Origin: Anaeramoeba flamelloides
Lineage: Eukaryota; Metamonada; Anaeramoebidae
Reading direction: 5' to 3'
Length of the DNA stretch: 64,000 nt
Assembly: GCA_027625915.1 (NCBI GenBank)
Contig: JANTQA010000032.1
Coordinates: forward strand, 14,958,001 to 15,022,000
The notes beneath the pieces are model-generated. The model was not told the DNA's origin. It searched no databases and worked only from the letters and a program-made list of their open reading frames with translations. Every line of letters begins with the position of its first letter. Positions within the stretch are counted from its first letter, which is position 1. Position numbers and translations under genes: made by a program. This document shows positions 47,396 to 58,901 of the stretch, piece after piece.

Positions 47396-50300
47396 ATGAA
47401 TGTCTCTTTGTATGAAAAACTTTCTCTAGCAATCGAAAAAAAAGAACACAAATTTGGTTTGTTGTTTTTCTTTCTTTTTTCGCATCCTGTGCGGTGCCAT
47501 ACCTCAAATACTAAATATTTTTTTTTAAAAATTTTTTTTTCTTTATCTTTTAAGGTCAAAACCCTTTTCGTAAACAACCGGTTTGTAATTTAAATTTGTG
47601 CTTTAACAAAAGAAAGATGGGTTTTTTTTATTCCTTTTTTAACAAAAATTGATTGCTCTTTTTTTTAAAAAATAGAGAAGAACTAGGCACAAGATTACAA
47701 AGCATTTCGGTGTAAATGTTGAAGAACTAATTTCTGGAGAAATGACAACTCCTATGTCTGTCGCTACTTTGTGTTCCTATATTTTAAATCATTTTTTAGA
47801 ATCAGAAAATTTATTGCAAGATTTAGAAGATCAATCAGAGTATTGCAATTTTTTCTTTTTTTTTTTATTTCTCATTTTGGTTCCCAACAAAAAACAAATT
47901 TCCTCAATAAAGTGAAATTGTACACAAAAGAAACCTACTCATATGAATTCCTTTTTTATTTTTTTGAAAAACACAATACCATTTTCACCTCTCGTCAAGA
48001 AAAAATTTTAAAAGAAAAAAAAACAAACACAGACAAGAAAATACAAACAAATAAATATTACAGATAAAAAGATCTGAAAAAAAGTAACAAACGAAACTTT
48101 CAACGGGAAAAAAATTCATAGTATACTTTTATTTGACGATCGTTTTTGTCAATTAAAAAAAGGAAAAAAAAAAAAAAAAACAATTCTAATCAAAAATTAA
48201 AAACTTTGTCTTTTAATGATCCTAGAAATAATCACGAAAAACAAAAGAAAAGAAAAGAAAAGAAAAGAAAAGAAATTAAAGAAAAGAAAAAAAAAAAAAT
48301 AGATACAAACAACAAATTTACAATAAACAAACAATCAACAAATTTGACTGCAAATGAAAAATACAGCCTTTCCAGCGCTTCCGTTAAAATTCATAATACA
48401 TCGAAATTGATTTTCGATTTAATAAAAGAAAATTTTATAAAGCTATTTTAGGAAAAGTTCAGTCTTTTTTTTTTTTTTTATGATTTTGAAGTTTTAAAAC
48501 GTTTTTACAGTTTTTGGTTTTAATAAAGAGCAGAATTTTTTTTAAACAAAAATTGATTTTCTTCTAAACCCAACCTCTACACCACATTTCAAGGTTTATA
48601 TTTCACTTTTTTCAAATAAAAAACTTTCAAAAAAGCTTTAAATCTGAAAAAGTCTTCACTTTATTCAAACAGAAAACTTCAAAATCATAAAAAAAAAAAA
48701 AGACTGAACTTTTTTAAAATGGACGTAAACAAATCCAAAAATCAAGTTTCAAAAGAAAAGAAATTACAGAAATAACAGAAATCATGGAAATCACAGAAAT
48801 TTACAAGTATTTTTCGATCATTGTTTTTAAATTGTAAAGTCATTCGATTTTTTTAATATTGGAAATTGAATACTCCACATTAATGTAAATTTTGAATTTG
48901 TTTGTCAATATCAAAAACCAAAAAAATGAATAACATACATTTTTTTCTTCGTATTTATACAATTTTTGTGGTTATTGATAAACTGTCATAAACAATTTGC
49001 CGTTTGTCATACATGATAAAATTTTATCATATAAAATCAATTCCACTGTATTATAAAATTTCGAAAAAGTGTTAGAATGGCTGTAAACATTTTTTTTTTT
49101 GAAATTCAATATCTGTTTTGAGTTTTTTCTAAGAATTTTTTTCAAAATTAACTGTTTTTGTTTCACATTCACAAAAAACGAAATAAAAATCAATTCAATT
49201 ATTTCATTTAAAAACAAGAGTGAGAAATAGAAGCTTTCGAAAAAGTCAAAAACTTTAATGTGGATTGTTGCAAAAATCTATGACTGAAGAAGGATTATAA
49301 AATAATTGTTGAAATCAAAAAGTTAAAAATGTGATCAGGGATAATTTCATAAATAGAGTTTAGTTTCAATTGTTTGAAGCAAAATTTTGAATCGAAGATT
49401 TTCAAAATTCAAAAAAAAAAAAAAAAAACAATTTATTTTTAAGGATATAGTTCCCTTAATGTTTACAACCCCTGTAATTTGAAAAAAGATTATATTGTGT
49501 TATTGGTGTATGGGCATGTTATTTTGGTTCTTAGTTGATCGATCTCCGACTTGGTATGAATTTTTTTAGTGGCTCAAAAAGGCAATTTTTTCAATTTATT
49601 TATTTTTTTTTTAAAATCTGAATTGAAAAGTGTAAGATTAATAAATTGATAGGTGTTCAAGAATGAATTTTAATTTTTGGGTTTTCAATTGAATTATTTA
49701 TTTACCTTTTACTCAATTACACGAAAAATAAATAAATAATTTTTTTAAAAACTCCAAATAAAACCAAACAGAAATCAAAAATTTCAATTAGCAACCCACA
49801 AATCACATTTTTTTACAACTTAAGTTCCAGCCAATTAGTTTTACACTCTTCAATTCGGATTTTGGAAAAAAAATAAATAAATTGAAAAAATTGCCTTTTT
49901 GAGCCACTAAAAAAATTCATACCAAGTCGGAGATCGATCAACTAAGAACCAAAATAACATGCCCATACACCAACAACACAATATAATCTTTTTTCCAGTT
50001 TTAGGGATTGTAATCCTTAAAACAAATAAAATTCAAATAAAAAATACGAATCCACAGACGTTTTCATTTTGATCAAAAAAAAACAGAAAAGAAACAAGAT
50101 TTTCAAAAAATTTTGTTTATAATATTAAAATAAAAAATTTCAAAAAAAAAACTCATTTAAGGGATTAACTTCACCATAGATTTCTCTATAATCAAAATAT
50201 GTTGTAATTGGGTGTGGATGATATTTGTGAGCCTTGACTCAGATAGTTTCTGTGACTCTGAAAAATCTATTATAAATATTATTGCACAAGAAATTATTAC

Positions 50301-51735
50301 ATTTTAGACTTATTGATCACTATTAAAAATTTTCATTTTGAAAGGATTTTTTTTAATTCCTTTTCCAAATCTAAAAATAGAACATAAAATAATAGTATTA
50401 CAGTATTTAATAATTCATATTCAGAAGTTCCAAAAGTAACTATTTTTATAATTTTTTTAATTTCAAAGATTTACTGAATAATCATCAACATAAAAACCCA
50501 AAGACCGAACCATTTTGTTTCCTTTTTATAAAGATACTTGTAACATCAATATATTTCCAATATTTCAGAAATAATTTGTCAAAAGAATCTATTCATTTTA
50601 TTATTTAATTGTTTTTAAATAAAAATAATTGAATTTTAGCGATTAATCTACATTTCGCCACAAATGTAAGAAATATATTTTGCAACTTTGGAGTCTTTAT
50701 ATTGATAATTCAACCTTTAAATTTGTGGCGAAAATTCTGATTTTTTTTCTGAAATTGTTGGGTTTTTTACTAATACAAGTACAAAGGATCATTTTTAAAT
50801 TTGATGAGATCAACAAATATTACTTCTTGACTAATCAATTTTATAGAGACATTTGAACCATCGTGCACTAATGTGATTTAAACACAATAATAACATACTT
50901 TAACCTTAGGCTTCTCCTTGGTAGATGCTAATCCCTTAAAAATAAACATTTTTTAAAAAAATTTAGTTGATAAAATACATTGTACTTTAATTTTTACAAA
51001 TTGAAATGCATAAAGAATAATTTTTTAAATTATTAAAATCAATAAATATTCTCAAAACATCAAATATAATTCTTAATAATAATAATAATATAACATAATA
51101 TAGACTCCGATCAATTTGGAATGATTATAATATGGGGAATTTTAAAAATCCCAAAAACCCAATAATTGCAATGAACTTATTAAAGCTTTGGATTTCTGAA
51201 CTTTCAGAACCTTTATTTCCCAGATATTTATTTCCACATTGCTTGGATATTGTTGAGACTCACTTAAAGACTGTTGAAAAAAGAATGAAAGGGAATGATC
51301 AAGTTAAATCACTTATTGAACGTTCTGGCTCATCAAAGGATATTCTTTTTTATTTAATTTGGGACACTGATTTTTTTGTTTCAAAATCAACAAACGAATA
51401 CATAATTATCCTTCATCGAATTGTTCAAAGTTATAGCTTTGGCGTTAGGAATGAGTTTAGCAGATTAGAAGAACTATTTTTTGAAAAAATTCCAAAAACA
51501 AATCAAAAAGTTCTCGAGTTTCTAGGTTTTTATTTCATTTATTTTTTTTTTTTTTTTGAATAATTTTAATGATTTAAAATTAGTAAAAAAAAAAAAATTC
51601 TGTTTCTTAAATATAATCTCTATTATTATTGTAAATATTTTAAAATTAATTTAGCCGTTTTCTTTGCAAAATTATCTTTAGATTCAAAAAACAATGGATG
51701 TTCACTTGAAAAAATTGCAGAGAAATTTGGTCCAT
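47396..51735 (+). CDS. RhoGAP-domain protein, partial (four exons)
   Basis: A RhoGAP fold assembled from exons 47396-47460, 47678-47839, 51104-51525 and 51655-51735, all in compatible phase. RhoGAP domains turn off Rho-family GTPases. Exon 2 begins the fold: HKITKHFGVNVEELISGE, then PMSVATLCSYILNHFLESENLLQ. Exon 3 continues LRSIWNDYNMGNFK and the classic NLLKLWISELSEPLFP; the conserved Lys and, in NQKVLEFLAVFFAKL, the conserved Asn are present. Exon 4 ends SLEKIAEKFGP, the usual domain end. At the arginine-finger position (family GIFR) this protein reads NLLQ, so catalysis is doubtful. The 5' exon follows a strong TTTTTTCAG acceptor, which implies missing upstream exons. The 3' end is open: the last exon stops at a GTAATT donor after FGP. 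It may run into the FYVE-like exons at 55.3-57.6 kb. The first exon's donor (GTTGTT) is uncertain. Confidence 0.75.
48449..48718. mobile_element. 270-bp hairpin element
   Basis: Left end AAAAGTTCAGTC followed by a T-run and ATGATTTTGAAGTTTT; the right end is the reverse complement (AAAACTTCAAAATCAT, A-run, GACTGAACTTTT). Arms about 45 bp. Non-coding; single copy in this window. Confidence 0.75.
49456..50020. mobile_element. TTAA-edged foldback element, 565 bp
   Basis: Arms of about 170 bp at 49461-49634 and 49841-50015 are close reverse complements, sharing GGGCATGTTATTTTGGTTC, TTAGTTGATCGATCTCCGAC and TTGGTATGAATTTTTTTAG. TTAA stands at both edges, followed by TGTTTACAACCCCT or GGATTACAATCCCT. 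TTAA duplication is typical of piggyBac-type elements, but a shared TTAA could be chance in such AT-rich DNA. Relatives: 7685-7765 and perhaps 4315-4790. Confidence 0.8.
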
Positions 51736-54700
51736 GTAATTTTTTTTTTTTCCATTTTTATTTGTTTTTTTATTTGTTGCTTTCAATAACTAACAATTAT
51801 AAAATAAATGTAAATAAGCATTTAAGAACTTTTCAAAAAAAAAAAAAAAAAAATATTGTTACTTTGTACTTTTTTTTTAGTTAAAGCTATTAATACAAAC
51901 AGAAAAAAATTACATTTCAATTTAAAATAAATTTAAATTAATAAGAATGAATTTAGGTATATAATCAAATCAAATTTATCATTTTATTGTTTTTACAAAA
52001 ATAAATCTACCAAAATCTGAATTTTTGTTCTAATAAGGGAAAGTAAATAAAAAAAGATCAATTAGAAAAATAAATTTCAAAACTTTTACAAAGTTATCTC
52101 ATTTTGTATACAAAATGATAATTAGCAATTTCAATTATAGAGTGGCTATTAAATCATTATAAATAACGATTAAATATGTCTTAACATATAGAGTCTAATG
52201 TGATTTTTGAAAATGTGTTATAATGGAAACAAAAACTCAAATTTGATTAAAATTAACCCTAAGTCAACTCTTGATTAATTAAATTGGTTCAATAAAAACC
52301 TTCAGAATCTTTATAAAAATTGAAAAAAATATTTTCATCATCTTATTATTTTTTATTTCAAGAAAATTAAAAATAATTTAAAGATCAATCAAAGAAAGAG
52401 GAGTATATCTTGTTTTTCTTGGTAATTATATGAAATAAAGAAGAAAAATTATTTATTTATTTATTTTATTGTTAATTTGGAGAGGTGATTCAACAAAATT
52501 GTCTTCTATTTACCGTTAGGTTTTTTTTAATTTGAGAAATAAAAAGAAAATTTATTTAATTTTCGTTTTATTTCTTAAATTAAAAAAAATCGCAGTTAGC
52601 TTTTCTAGAATTTAAAAGAATAAAGTAAAATCAAAGATTTTTCTAGATTCTTTTGAATTTTGGAAAAGCGCCGTTAGGTTTTCTTGAGTTTTCTGTTTAT
52701 TTGTAAAATCAATAGATTTTCGTTAGGTTTTCTTGAGTTTTCTATTTATTTAGAAAATCAATAGATTTTCGAAATAAAATAGAAAACCTCAAAAAAACCT
52801 AGAACACTTAACAAACAAAACAGAAAACCTAATGAAAACCTAGGCACTCTACGGCACTCTACGGCACTTTTTGTTAGGTTTATTTCTTAAAGTAAAAAAA
52901 AAAAAACACAGTTAGCTTTTCTTGATTTTTTTGTTTATTTGGAAAATCGATAGATTTTCCTTAGTTTTTTTTTACTTTAGAAATAAACCGAAAATTTTAA
53001 TAAATTTTCTGTTTATTTCTAAAGTAAAAAAAACCTAGAACACTTCACAAATAAAATAGAAAACCTCAAAAAAACCTAGAACACTTAACAAATAAAACAG
53101 TAAACCCCAAGGAAACCGCCGTTAGGTTTTTTTTAATTTTAGAAATTAAAAGAAAATTTCAAAAATTTTTCTTTTTATTTCTAAAATTAAAAAAAACCTA
53201 GGCACTCTACGGCACTCTACGTTCACTTCCTTAAACTCCAAAATTTATTTAGAGCCTTTTATCCTATCTATAAGGTAGGCAAGATTATAGCACTAAGCAG
53301 GATATCTTTTCTTTAAAAAATGAAAATAAAAAATTATTTTTAAAACAAAGACGATAAAAAGAGAAATAAAATCAACGAATCAAAGTGATTGAAAAAATAA
53401 TAAAAAAGGCAAAATTTTTCATTTTAAAGTTTTGTTTTTTATACCAAGTGTTTATGGGGTTGTTGGTTGTTTCCTTTTCTGTTGGTTATATCGAAAATTT
53501 CAAATAACCACAATCATTTTCACTGTTTTGCGTAATTTCTGGCTTGACAACATTGATACCAACACAAGGCATTATTACCGTACTCACTAGAAGTAATCTC
53601 AAGTACAATACAATTGTGTATGTAAGAAGAAGCTAAATTTCCAACACCAATTCTCTTCTTCAATACTTTACTCACCAAATTAGAATTACACAGTTGATTA
53701 TTTTTCTTCTTTTCTACTTTTTAATTTAAAAAAAAAAAGAAGAATTCATTTTAGATCTTCAGATACTCAAAAAATCACAACTCGGAAAATTTTTTACAAA
53801 AAAAAATCCCTAAATTTTGTATTTTTGAAATACACTCACACGATAAACATTTTTATACATAACAATTTTGTAAAAAGGTTTACAACTTTACTAGATATTA
53901 ATGGAAATTACAAAAAATATGAAAATTTTCAGGAATATTTATTTCATTTTTAATTCTAAAATTTTTGAAATTTTTAATTGACTTAGTGTAGATATTATTT
54001 TAATCTATTTTTTTAATAATCTAAAAAGAATCATATTTTTTCAATTCCAAAATAAAATCAAATATTATTTTCAAAATATATTGCTAAATTAAATTGAAAA
54101 AATGATTTTTTTTTCTGTTTTTGGAATATTTTTTATAATTTATTATATTTCGTGTTTTAGTTTTAATGTATTTTCCCTGTTTTTTTCTACAAATTGTTCT
54201 AAAATTTATTCTTTTTTCTTACTTAATGTTCAATATAAAGTTCATTCATTGTAACTAATTTCAAAAAAAAAAAAATACCCAAAAATAGGTGTTTTTTTTC
54301 AAAAATCAGTAATTTTAAAAAAGGGGGTATTCGAATCTTCATGAGTTTAATTACTATCCCTTTTTTAATGAAATAAAATTATCATAACTTTGAAAAAATA
54401 AATTATAAAAGATGTATAACTGAAATCTAGTCTGTAGTTTTGGCTAACTTTAATTTTCAGAATTTATTTTTTCCTTGTAGTGAGGTAAATGAAAAAATAA
54501 TAAAAATTATTTTTTTAAATAAAGTGAATTTAAACACTTCTAAAAAAAAATATATATTTAATTGAAACTCTTTACTGAAAAAACATAACTCCTTTTTTTC
54601 TGTAATGCGGGATACACACCACCAAAACAAAATAATTTAAAAGAGTTAATTAACTTGATGTATTATTTCTTTGTATTGAGAAATTAACTTTTTATTTATA

Positions 54701-55328
54701 CTTTCTTCAATCAAAGAGAGAGAGAGAGAGAATCTAACTACTACCAAATATCCAAGTTATAATTGATTTCCTTTTAAGAGTGTATTTGTAATTTTTCAAA
54801 CCCACTCGATTATAAACAATCTCAAAAAATAAATAGCATTAATGAATTTTTAAGTGTGTTTTTCCTCAATAACTGTCGAAGAATTTAATTTTTTAACAGA
54901 AAATTCTCAACAAAAAAAAAAAAATTAAATACTGTTTTTCTTGTTTCTTTTTAAAATAACTAAGTAAATTTTTTCTCTTTCAAATTACAAAATTTTAAAG
55001 ATAATTTTCAAAAAAATTATTAAAAAAAAAAATTAAATACCTTTATATGTTTCGTAGTATTTCAATATATTTCAATACACATCTTTTTTCAATCCAAATC
55101 TATTTTGAATAAATCTCTTACATTCAAAAAAAAATAGATTGCCTAGGCTTGGTTCACGAAATTAAATTCATTTTTCTCTTTGTAAGCTAAATTAAATACA
55201 AAATTAATAGGTTTTTATTTCTCTATTTAAAATAAGTCAAGATCTTTTCTGTTGATTATCTTTATTTTTTTTTTTTATTTTTTCATTGATCAACAATTCT
55301 CATCCCTTTTTTCATATTCACATAAAAG
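51736..55328 (+). other. Intron or spacer between RhoGAP and FYVE-like exons
   Basis: No convincing exon. It contains the third palindrome-module cluster, an (AG)n run at about 54716-54731, and otherwise AT-rich sequence. If the flanking exons are one gene this is a 3.6-kb intron: the phase of the donor (one base left over) and of the acceptor at 55329 (two bases) agree. Confidence 0.5.
52505..53230. repeat. Palindrome-module cluster, locus 3 (largest)
   Basis: At least five hairpin modules joined by CGTTAGG or GGCACTCTACGGCACTCTAC. Module at about 52975-53030: ACTTTAGAAATAAACCG mirrored by GTTTATTTCTAAAGT. Module at about 53120-53195: AATTTTAGAAATTAAAAG mirrored by CTTTTTATTTCTAAAATT. Another type pairs around TTTTGAGTTTTCTGTTTATT and AAAATCAATAGATTTTCG. 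Two near-identical half modules (about 53040-53110) repeat CCTAGAACACTTCACAAATA and its variant. Confidence 0.8.
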
Positions 55329-55891
55329 TCAATATTATATTTGATGTCAATTGCTGTAAATTAAAAATAATAAAAAATACCAAAATTGTCGCTCAAGATA
55401 TCTTAAAACGAAAATTAAAATCTAAAGAATTAACATTAAAATCTTTTTTTCCAATAAAATTCAAAGTAAAAAAAAAAAAAAAATCCAAAATCTTTAAAAC
55501 TCACCAGGTACATTTTACCTTTACAATTAAAAGGTACTTTAGAATGATAAGTTCTAGGCAATATTAAAAATTATTTTTTAAAAAATTCCCATCTCGAATG
55601 GGTTATTAATAAAGCACTAAAATCAATTCTCAAAAATATTAATATATATATATTTTAACAAAAAAAAAAAACCTCTTTATTATTTATCTTTATTAGATTT
55701 ATTAAATCCACCAATTTGGTCTTTAAATGAAAAAAAAACTAGAAAACAAAGACATTTAAGAAAATGTTTTATTATCCTATTTTTAATTAATTTCAAAAGA
55801 AAGCATACAATTTTATCAAAATCAGAAAGAGAAGAATTAGATGTTTCAGACGAACAATTTTTTCAGAGTATTATTCAAAAATATTTACCAA
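55329..55891 (+). CDS. Probable exons upstream of the FYVE-like region
   Basis: Two open stretches with codon-like composition. 55329-55507 reads NIIFDVNCCKLKIIKNTKIV then AQDILKRKLKSKEL, which resembles a ubiquitin-fold (Ras-association or FERM-type) strand-strand-helix; it ends at a GTACAT donor. 55697-55891 reads LLNPPIWSLNEKKTRKQRHL and ends KSEREELDVSDEQFFQSIIQ KYLP before a GTAAGT donor. The phases of these two exons do not match each other, nor the downstream frame, so a small exon or a homopolymer length error is hidden here. Function not assignable. Confidence 0.4.
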
Positions 55892-56048
55892 GTAAGTTAA
55901 TATATATATTTTTATTTAAAACTAACTAAAAGAAGAATAAATAATAATTAAATATTTATAATAAAAAATAAAAAATGAAAAACAACAAAAACAATCAAAA
56001 CAAATTATAATAAAAGAAAAAATTACAAAGAAAACAAAAAAAACAAGA

Positions 56049-57617
56049 AAATTCCAATCCCCAAATGTTAAAAACAGCAATGAAAAAAAAACGAAAATTG
56101 AAATTCAATTTAATTCTGATCGAATTGATCAAAAACCAAAAAACCCAATCGAGATCCAAAATTTAAACCATTTCAAAACCTTTGAAAATGACAACAAAAA
56201 GAACACAAATAAAAAAGAAACATTTTCACAATCTTTTAAATTTGGAGATTCAATTATCGTAAAAAGCGAGCAATTAAAAAAAAATAAGGAAAAAATTTCT
56301 TATTTAGGCTCATTAAATAATAAACGGTTATCTCAATTCCAAATAGATGAAGGTATTGATCTTGAAGATTTTTTAGATGAGAGTATTTTTATGCAAAAAT
56401 GGTTGAATGAAAGAGAATTAGACATTCCCTTATTTATTATTGATCAATTAAAATTAGAAGAAAAAATGTTTAAAAATTTTGCAAAAAAAAACAATAATAA
56501 TACTAACCAGAGTAATAGTAAAAATGAAAAAGATGATTTAATTTCAAACAAAATTAAATCACCGGGTGATGGACTTTTAAAATTTCTTTATAGGGGATCA
56601 AAGCCAAGATCAAAAACTAAAAATAATAGTGATAGTGATAGTGATGAAGAGGAAGGTGAAGGAATTTCCAATGATCAAAAGAATATATTAAAAGATAAGG
56701 AGAATGATAAGGATACGGATAAGGATAAGGATAAGGGTCAGAGTACTGATAAGGAAAATGATGATGATGATAGCAGTTTAACTTTATTGATAGAAGATAA
56801 ACAAAAAATGAAAAATAAAAATAAAAAAAATAATGAAGACGAATCAGAACAACAAAATAAACAACAAAAACGAAAAAAAAAATCACAAAATAAAAAAGAA
56901 TCTGTTTATGCAAATCCGAAACCTTGGTCTTTTCCAAGAGCAGTGAATTTTTCAATTAATTATAACGAACAAGATATTTCAGAGTCGATCAAAATTAGAC
57001 ATAACATTTTTGAAAAGGGATTGTTCCTTTATGATGAATCAATTGATTTATTAAATCACCATCTCCCTTGGCTACATAAGGGCGATTGCTGTGAGGAATG
57101 TGGACAAAAATTCTCAATTTTTGCTCGCTCTGGGCATTGTATGTATTGTGGAAGGATTTTATGTAAAATTTGCCTTGCAGAACAGTCAGAAATCCCTTCA
57201 AAAATTTTAAACAATGGTGATTTAAGACAGCACCCCGTTTGTCTGCAATGTAAAGACCATCTAAACAGGCATTATGCCCGTCCTTTAATTTTGCTCGATT
57301 CTGTCACACAGCCAAGTCTGAAAAAGTTGAAGCTTGTTGAAAAAGTTGAAACCCTTAAGAATTTAAGAAATAGAATTTTAGAAGAAATAGAATTAAATTT
57401 AATCCCAAACGACCCATCAAGCAGATTTCTGCTTTCCCTTCTAAACCATAAACAAATAATCGGCTTGTTTAGTAATATACCGAGATTTTCGATAAATAAT
57501 TTCGTTAAGCTTTCAAAAAAGGACGAATATATTAACTGGCTTGGTTTCCTTGAAAGATTGTTAGTTAAACACAGTAAATTAGTAATACTTATTGATAATA
57601 GTTGGGAGGAAATATAA
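56049..57617 (+). CDS. FYVE-like zinc-finger protein, C-terminal exon
   Basis: Long open exon (520 codons, TAA stop) without an early ATG, so it continues from upstream exons. It opens with about 130 Lys/Asn-rich residues, then SLNNKRLSQFQIDEGIDLED and ESIFMQKWLNERELDIPLFI. A disordered Asp/Lys-rich part has a (DKDK)n stretch (56690-56760). The zinc finger lies at about 57070-57260: W-x5-C-CEEC, then RSGHCMYCG, LCKIC and VCLQC. These are four Cys pairs with the spacing of a FYVE domain, but GHC replaces the canonical RHHCR, so phosphoinositide binding is uncertain. The last 100 residues after the finger are unrecognised. ATG 56391 would give a 408-residue product, but coding sequence clearly extends upstream of it. 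It may be the 3' part of the RhoGAP gene at 47.4-51.7 kb. Confidence 0.75.
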   Translation, partial: KFQSPNVKNSNEKKTKIEIQFNSDRIDQKPKNPIEIQNLNHFKTFENDNKKNTNKKETFSQSFKFGDSIIVKSEQLKKNKEKISYLGSLNNKRLSQFQIDEGIDLEDFLDESIFMQKWLNERELDIPLFIIDQLKLEEKMFKNFAKKNNNNTNQSNSKNEKDDLISNKIKSPGDGLLKFLYRGSKPRSKTKNNSDSDSDEEEGEGISNDQKNILKDKENDKDTDKDKDKGQSTDKENDDDDSSLTLLIEDKQKMKNKNKKNNEDESEQQNKQQKRKKKSQNKKESVYANPKPWSFPRAVNFSINYNEQDISESIKIRHNIFEKGLFLYDESIDLLNHHLPWLHKGDCCEECGQKFSIFARSGHCMYCGRILCKICLAEQSEIPSKILNNGDLRQHPVCLQCKDHLNRHYARPLILLDSVTQPSLKKLKLVEKVETLKNLRNRILEEIELNLIPNDPSSRFLLSLLNHKQIIGLFSNIPRFSINNFVKLSKKDEYINWLGFLERLLVKHSKLVILIDNSWEEI

Positions 57618-58429
57618 GCTTTTGGACCAAAATAAAAAGATCATCATATTTTTTTGGTTTTTTTTTGTTTTTTTTATAATTATAATTTGTGGCATTTATC
57701 AAGCAAACCTTATTTTTTAAAAAAAAAAATTATTTAAAAAAATTTGACCTAAAGTGTATGTTATCAAACCAATGTGGTGTAATAAAAACAAAAATATATT
57801 ATTTTTTTAACCTTGCTTTTTATAAAAAATGATTTTCATTAATCTCTATTTAAATTTTTTGTGGTTAAATATCTTTTGAGTATTCTTATATTCAATATAA
57901 ATATCAAATTATTATGCTATTTATTATTTTTTAAACATAAACTTTTTCTCTGTTAAATTTTTAAGTAAATAATTTTTGATAACTACCAATAAGAAAGAGA
58001 TTAGTACTCCGAAAAGTTTAAGATAGTATTGTAGTTGCTGTGGAAAGATTTTGGTAATTCCTTTTATTATTTGGCAAAGTTTGAAATTTTTCTGATCTTC
58101 TTATTTCCAATTCTAACAAAGTCAAATACAAAGTATTTTAATATGAAAAATTTGAATTTAAATATGATATTTAAAGTTATTGACAGTACTTTAGTAATTT
58201 TTAATTGCGATGTTGTTTAACCGATAACAATGAGATTAGCGAGTGTCTCAATTTCAAACCCATTGGAAATATATTTTGTAACAAGGAACCAAAATAGTTG
58301 TTGAATAAAAACTAAAAAAAAAGTGCTTAATAATTTGGGGAAAGTTTGGAAAAGGAATAAATTTCATTTCTTTATTAAAAAAAAATGGCTAAATACAAAC
58401 AATGTTTTTTTCTCATTTCGAAAAAAAAG

Positions 58430-58670
58430 CAATATCATCTTATATTGTTTCATGGGTTCAAAAATCAACAGTTATAATTCTTAGTTTTGGATCGTTTTCC
58501 AGACTCAAAATATGATAAGATTGTACTGGTGCTAAGATGATATTCATCGTCATTCTTTGAACTCATTAATATCATCTTATATCACTCCTAACAATATCAT
58601 TTTATTCCTTCTTACAAGTCAATCTCAGATTATAACAAGGAGATTGTTTCCAAATCAAAATAATAAAAAC
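58430..58670 (-). repeat. Unclassified 260-bp repeat, copy 2 (reverse)
   Basis: The reverse complement matches 26235-26510 over nearly its whole length; the best-kept parts are GATTTGGAAACAATCTCCTT and CATATTTTGAGTCTGGAA. The match stops where the hairpin element at 58670 begins. Confidence 0.7.
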
Positions 58671-58901
58671 AGTTATCATTGATCAAAAAAAAAAATGTCC
58701 AATTTTATGTTAAATTATTTTGATCGTCTATTGTGGTCTTTATTAACTAGTACTCTATCCATTTTTGCTATTTTTAAAAATTCAAAAGTTATTTATATGT
58801 TAATTCTATTTACTTTGTCCATTGAGTAAAAAATTATTCAAAATTATCTCGTTGATATTTAACAAAACAATGGACATTTTTTTTTTGATCAATGATAACT
58901 A
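58670..58901. mobile_element. Hairpin MITE, about 230 bp
   Basis: Left end AGTTATCATTGATC, A-run, TGTCCA; the right end is its reverse complement (TGGACA, T-run, GATCAATGATAACT). TIRs about 31 bp. Non-coding; single copy here. Confidence 0.8.

Larger units (their letters stand above)
47840..51103 (+). other. Intron inside the RhoGAP domain, 3.3 kb
   Basis: Donor GTATTG, acceptor AATATAG. It contains an (AAAGA)n run near 48245, a 270-bp hairpin element and the 565-bp TTAA-edged foldback. Open frames at 48146-48451 and 48972-49217 are A-rich or AT-driven and are not called. Confidence 0.65.

Noticed and set aside
48146-48451. Lys-rich 101-codon frame
   Set aside because: Driven by A-runs and an (AAAGA)n microsatellite inside an intron.
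56391-57617. ATG 56391 as the true start of the FYVE-like gene
   Set aside because: The same frame is open and protein-like for more than 110 codons upstream, so the ATG is internal.
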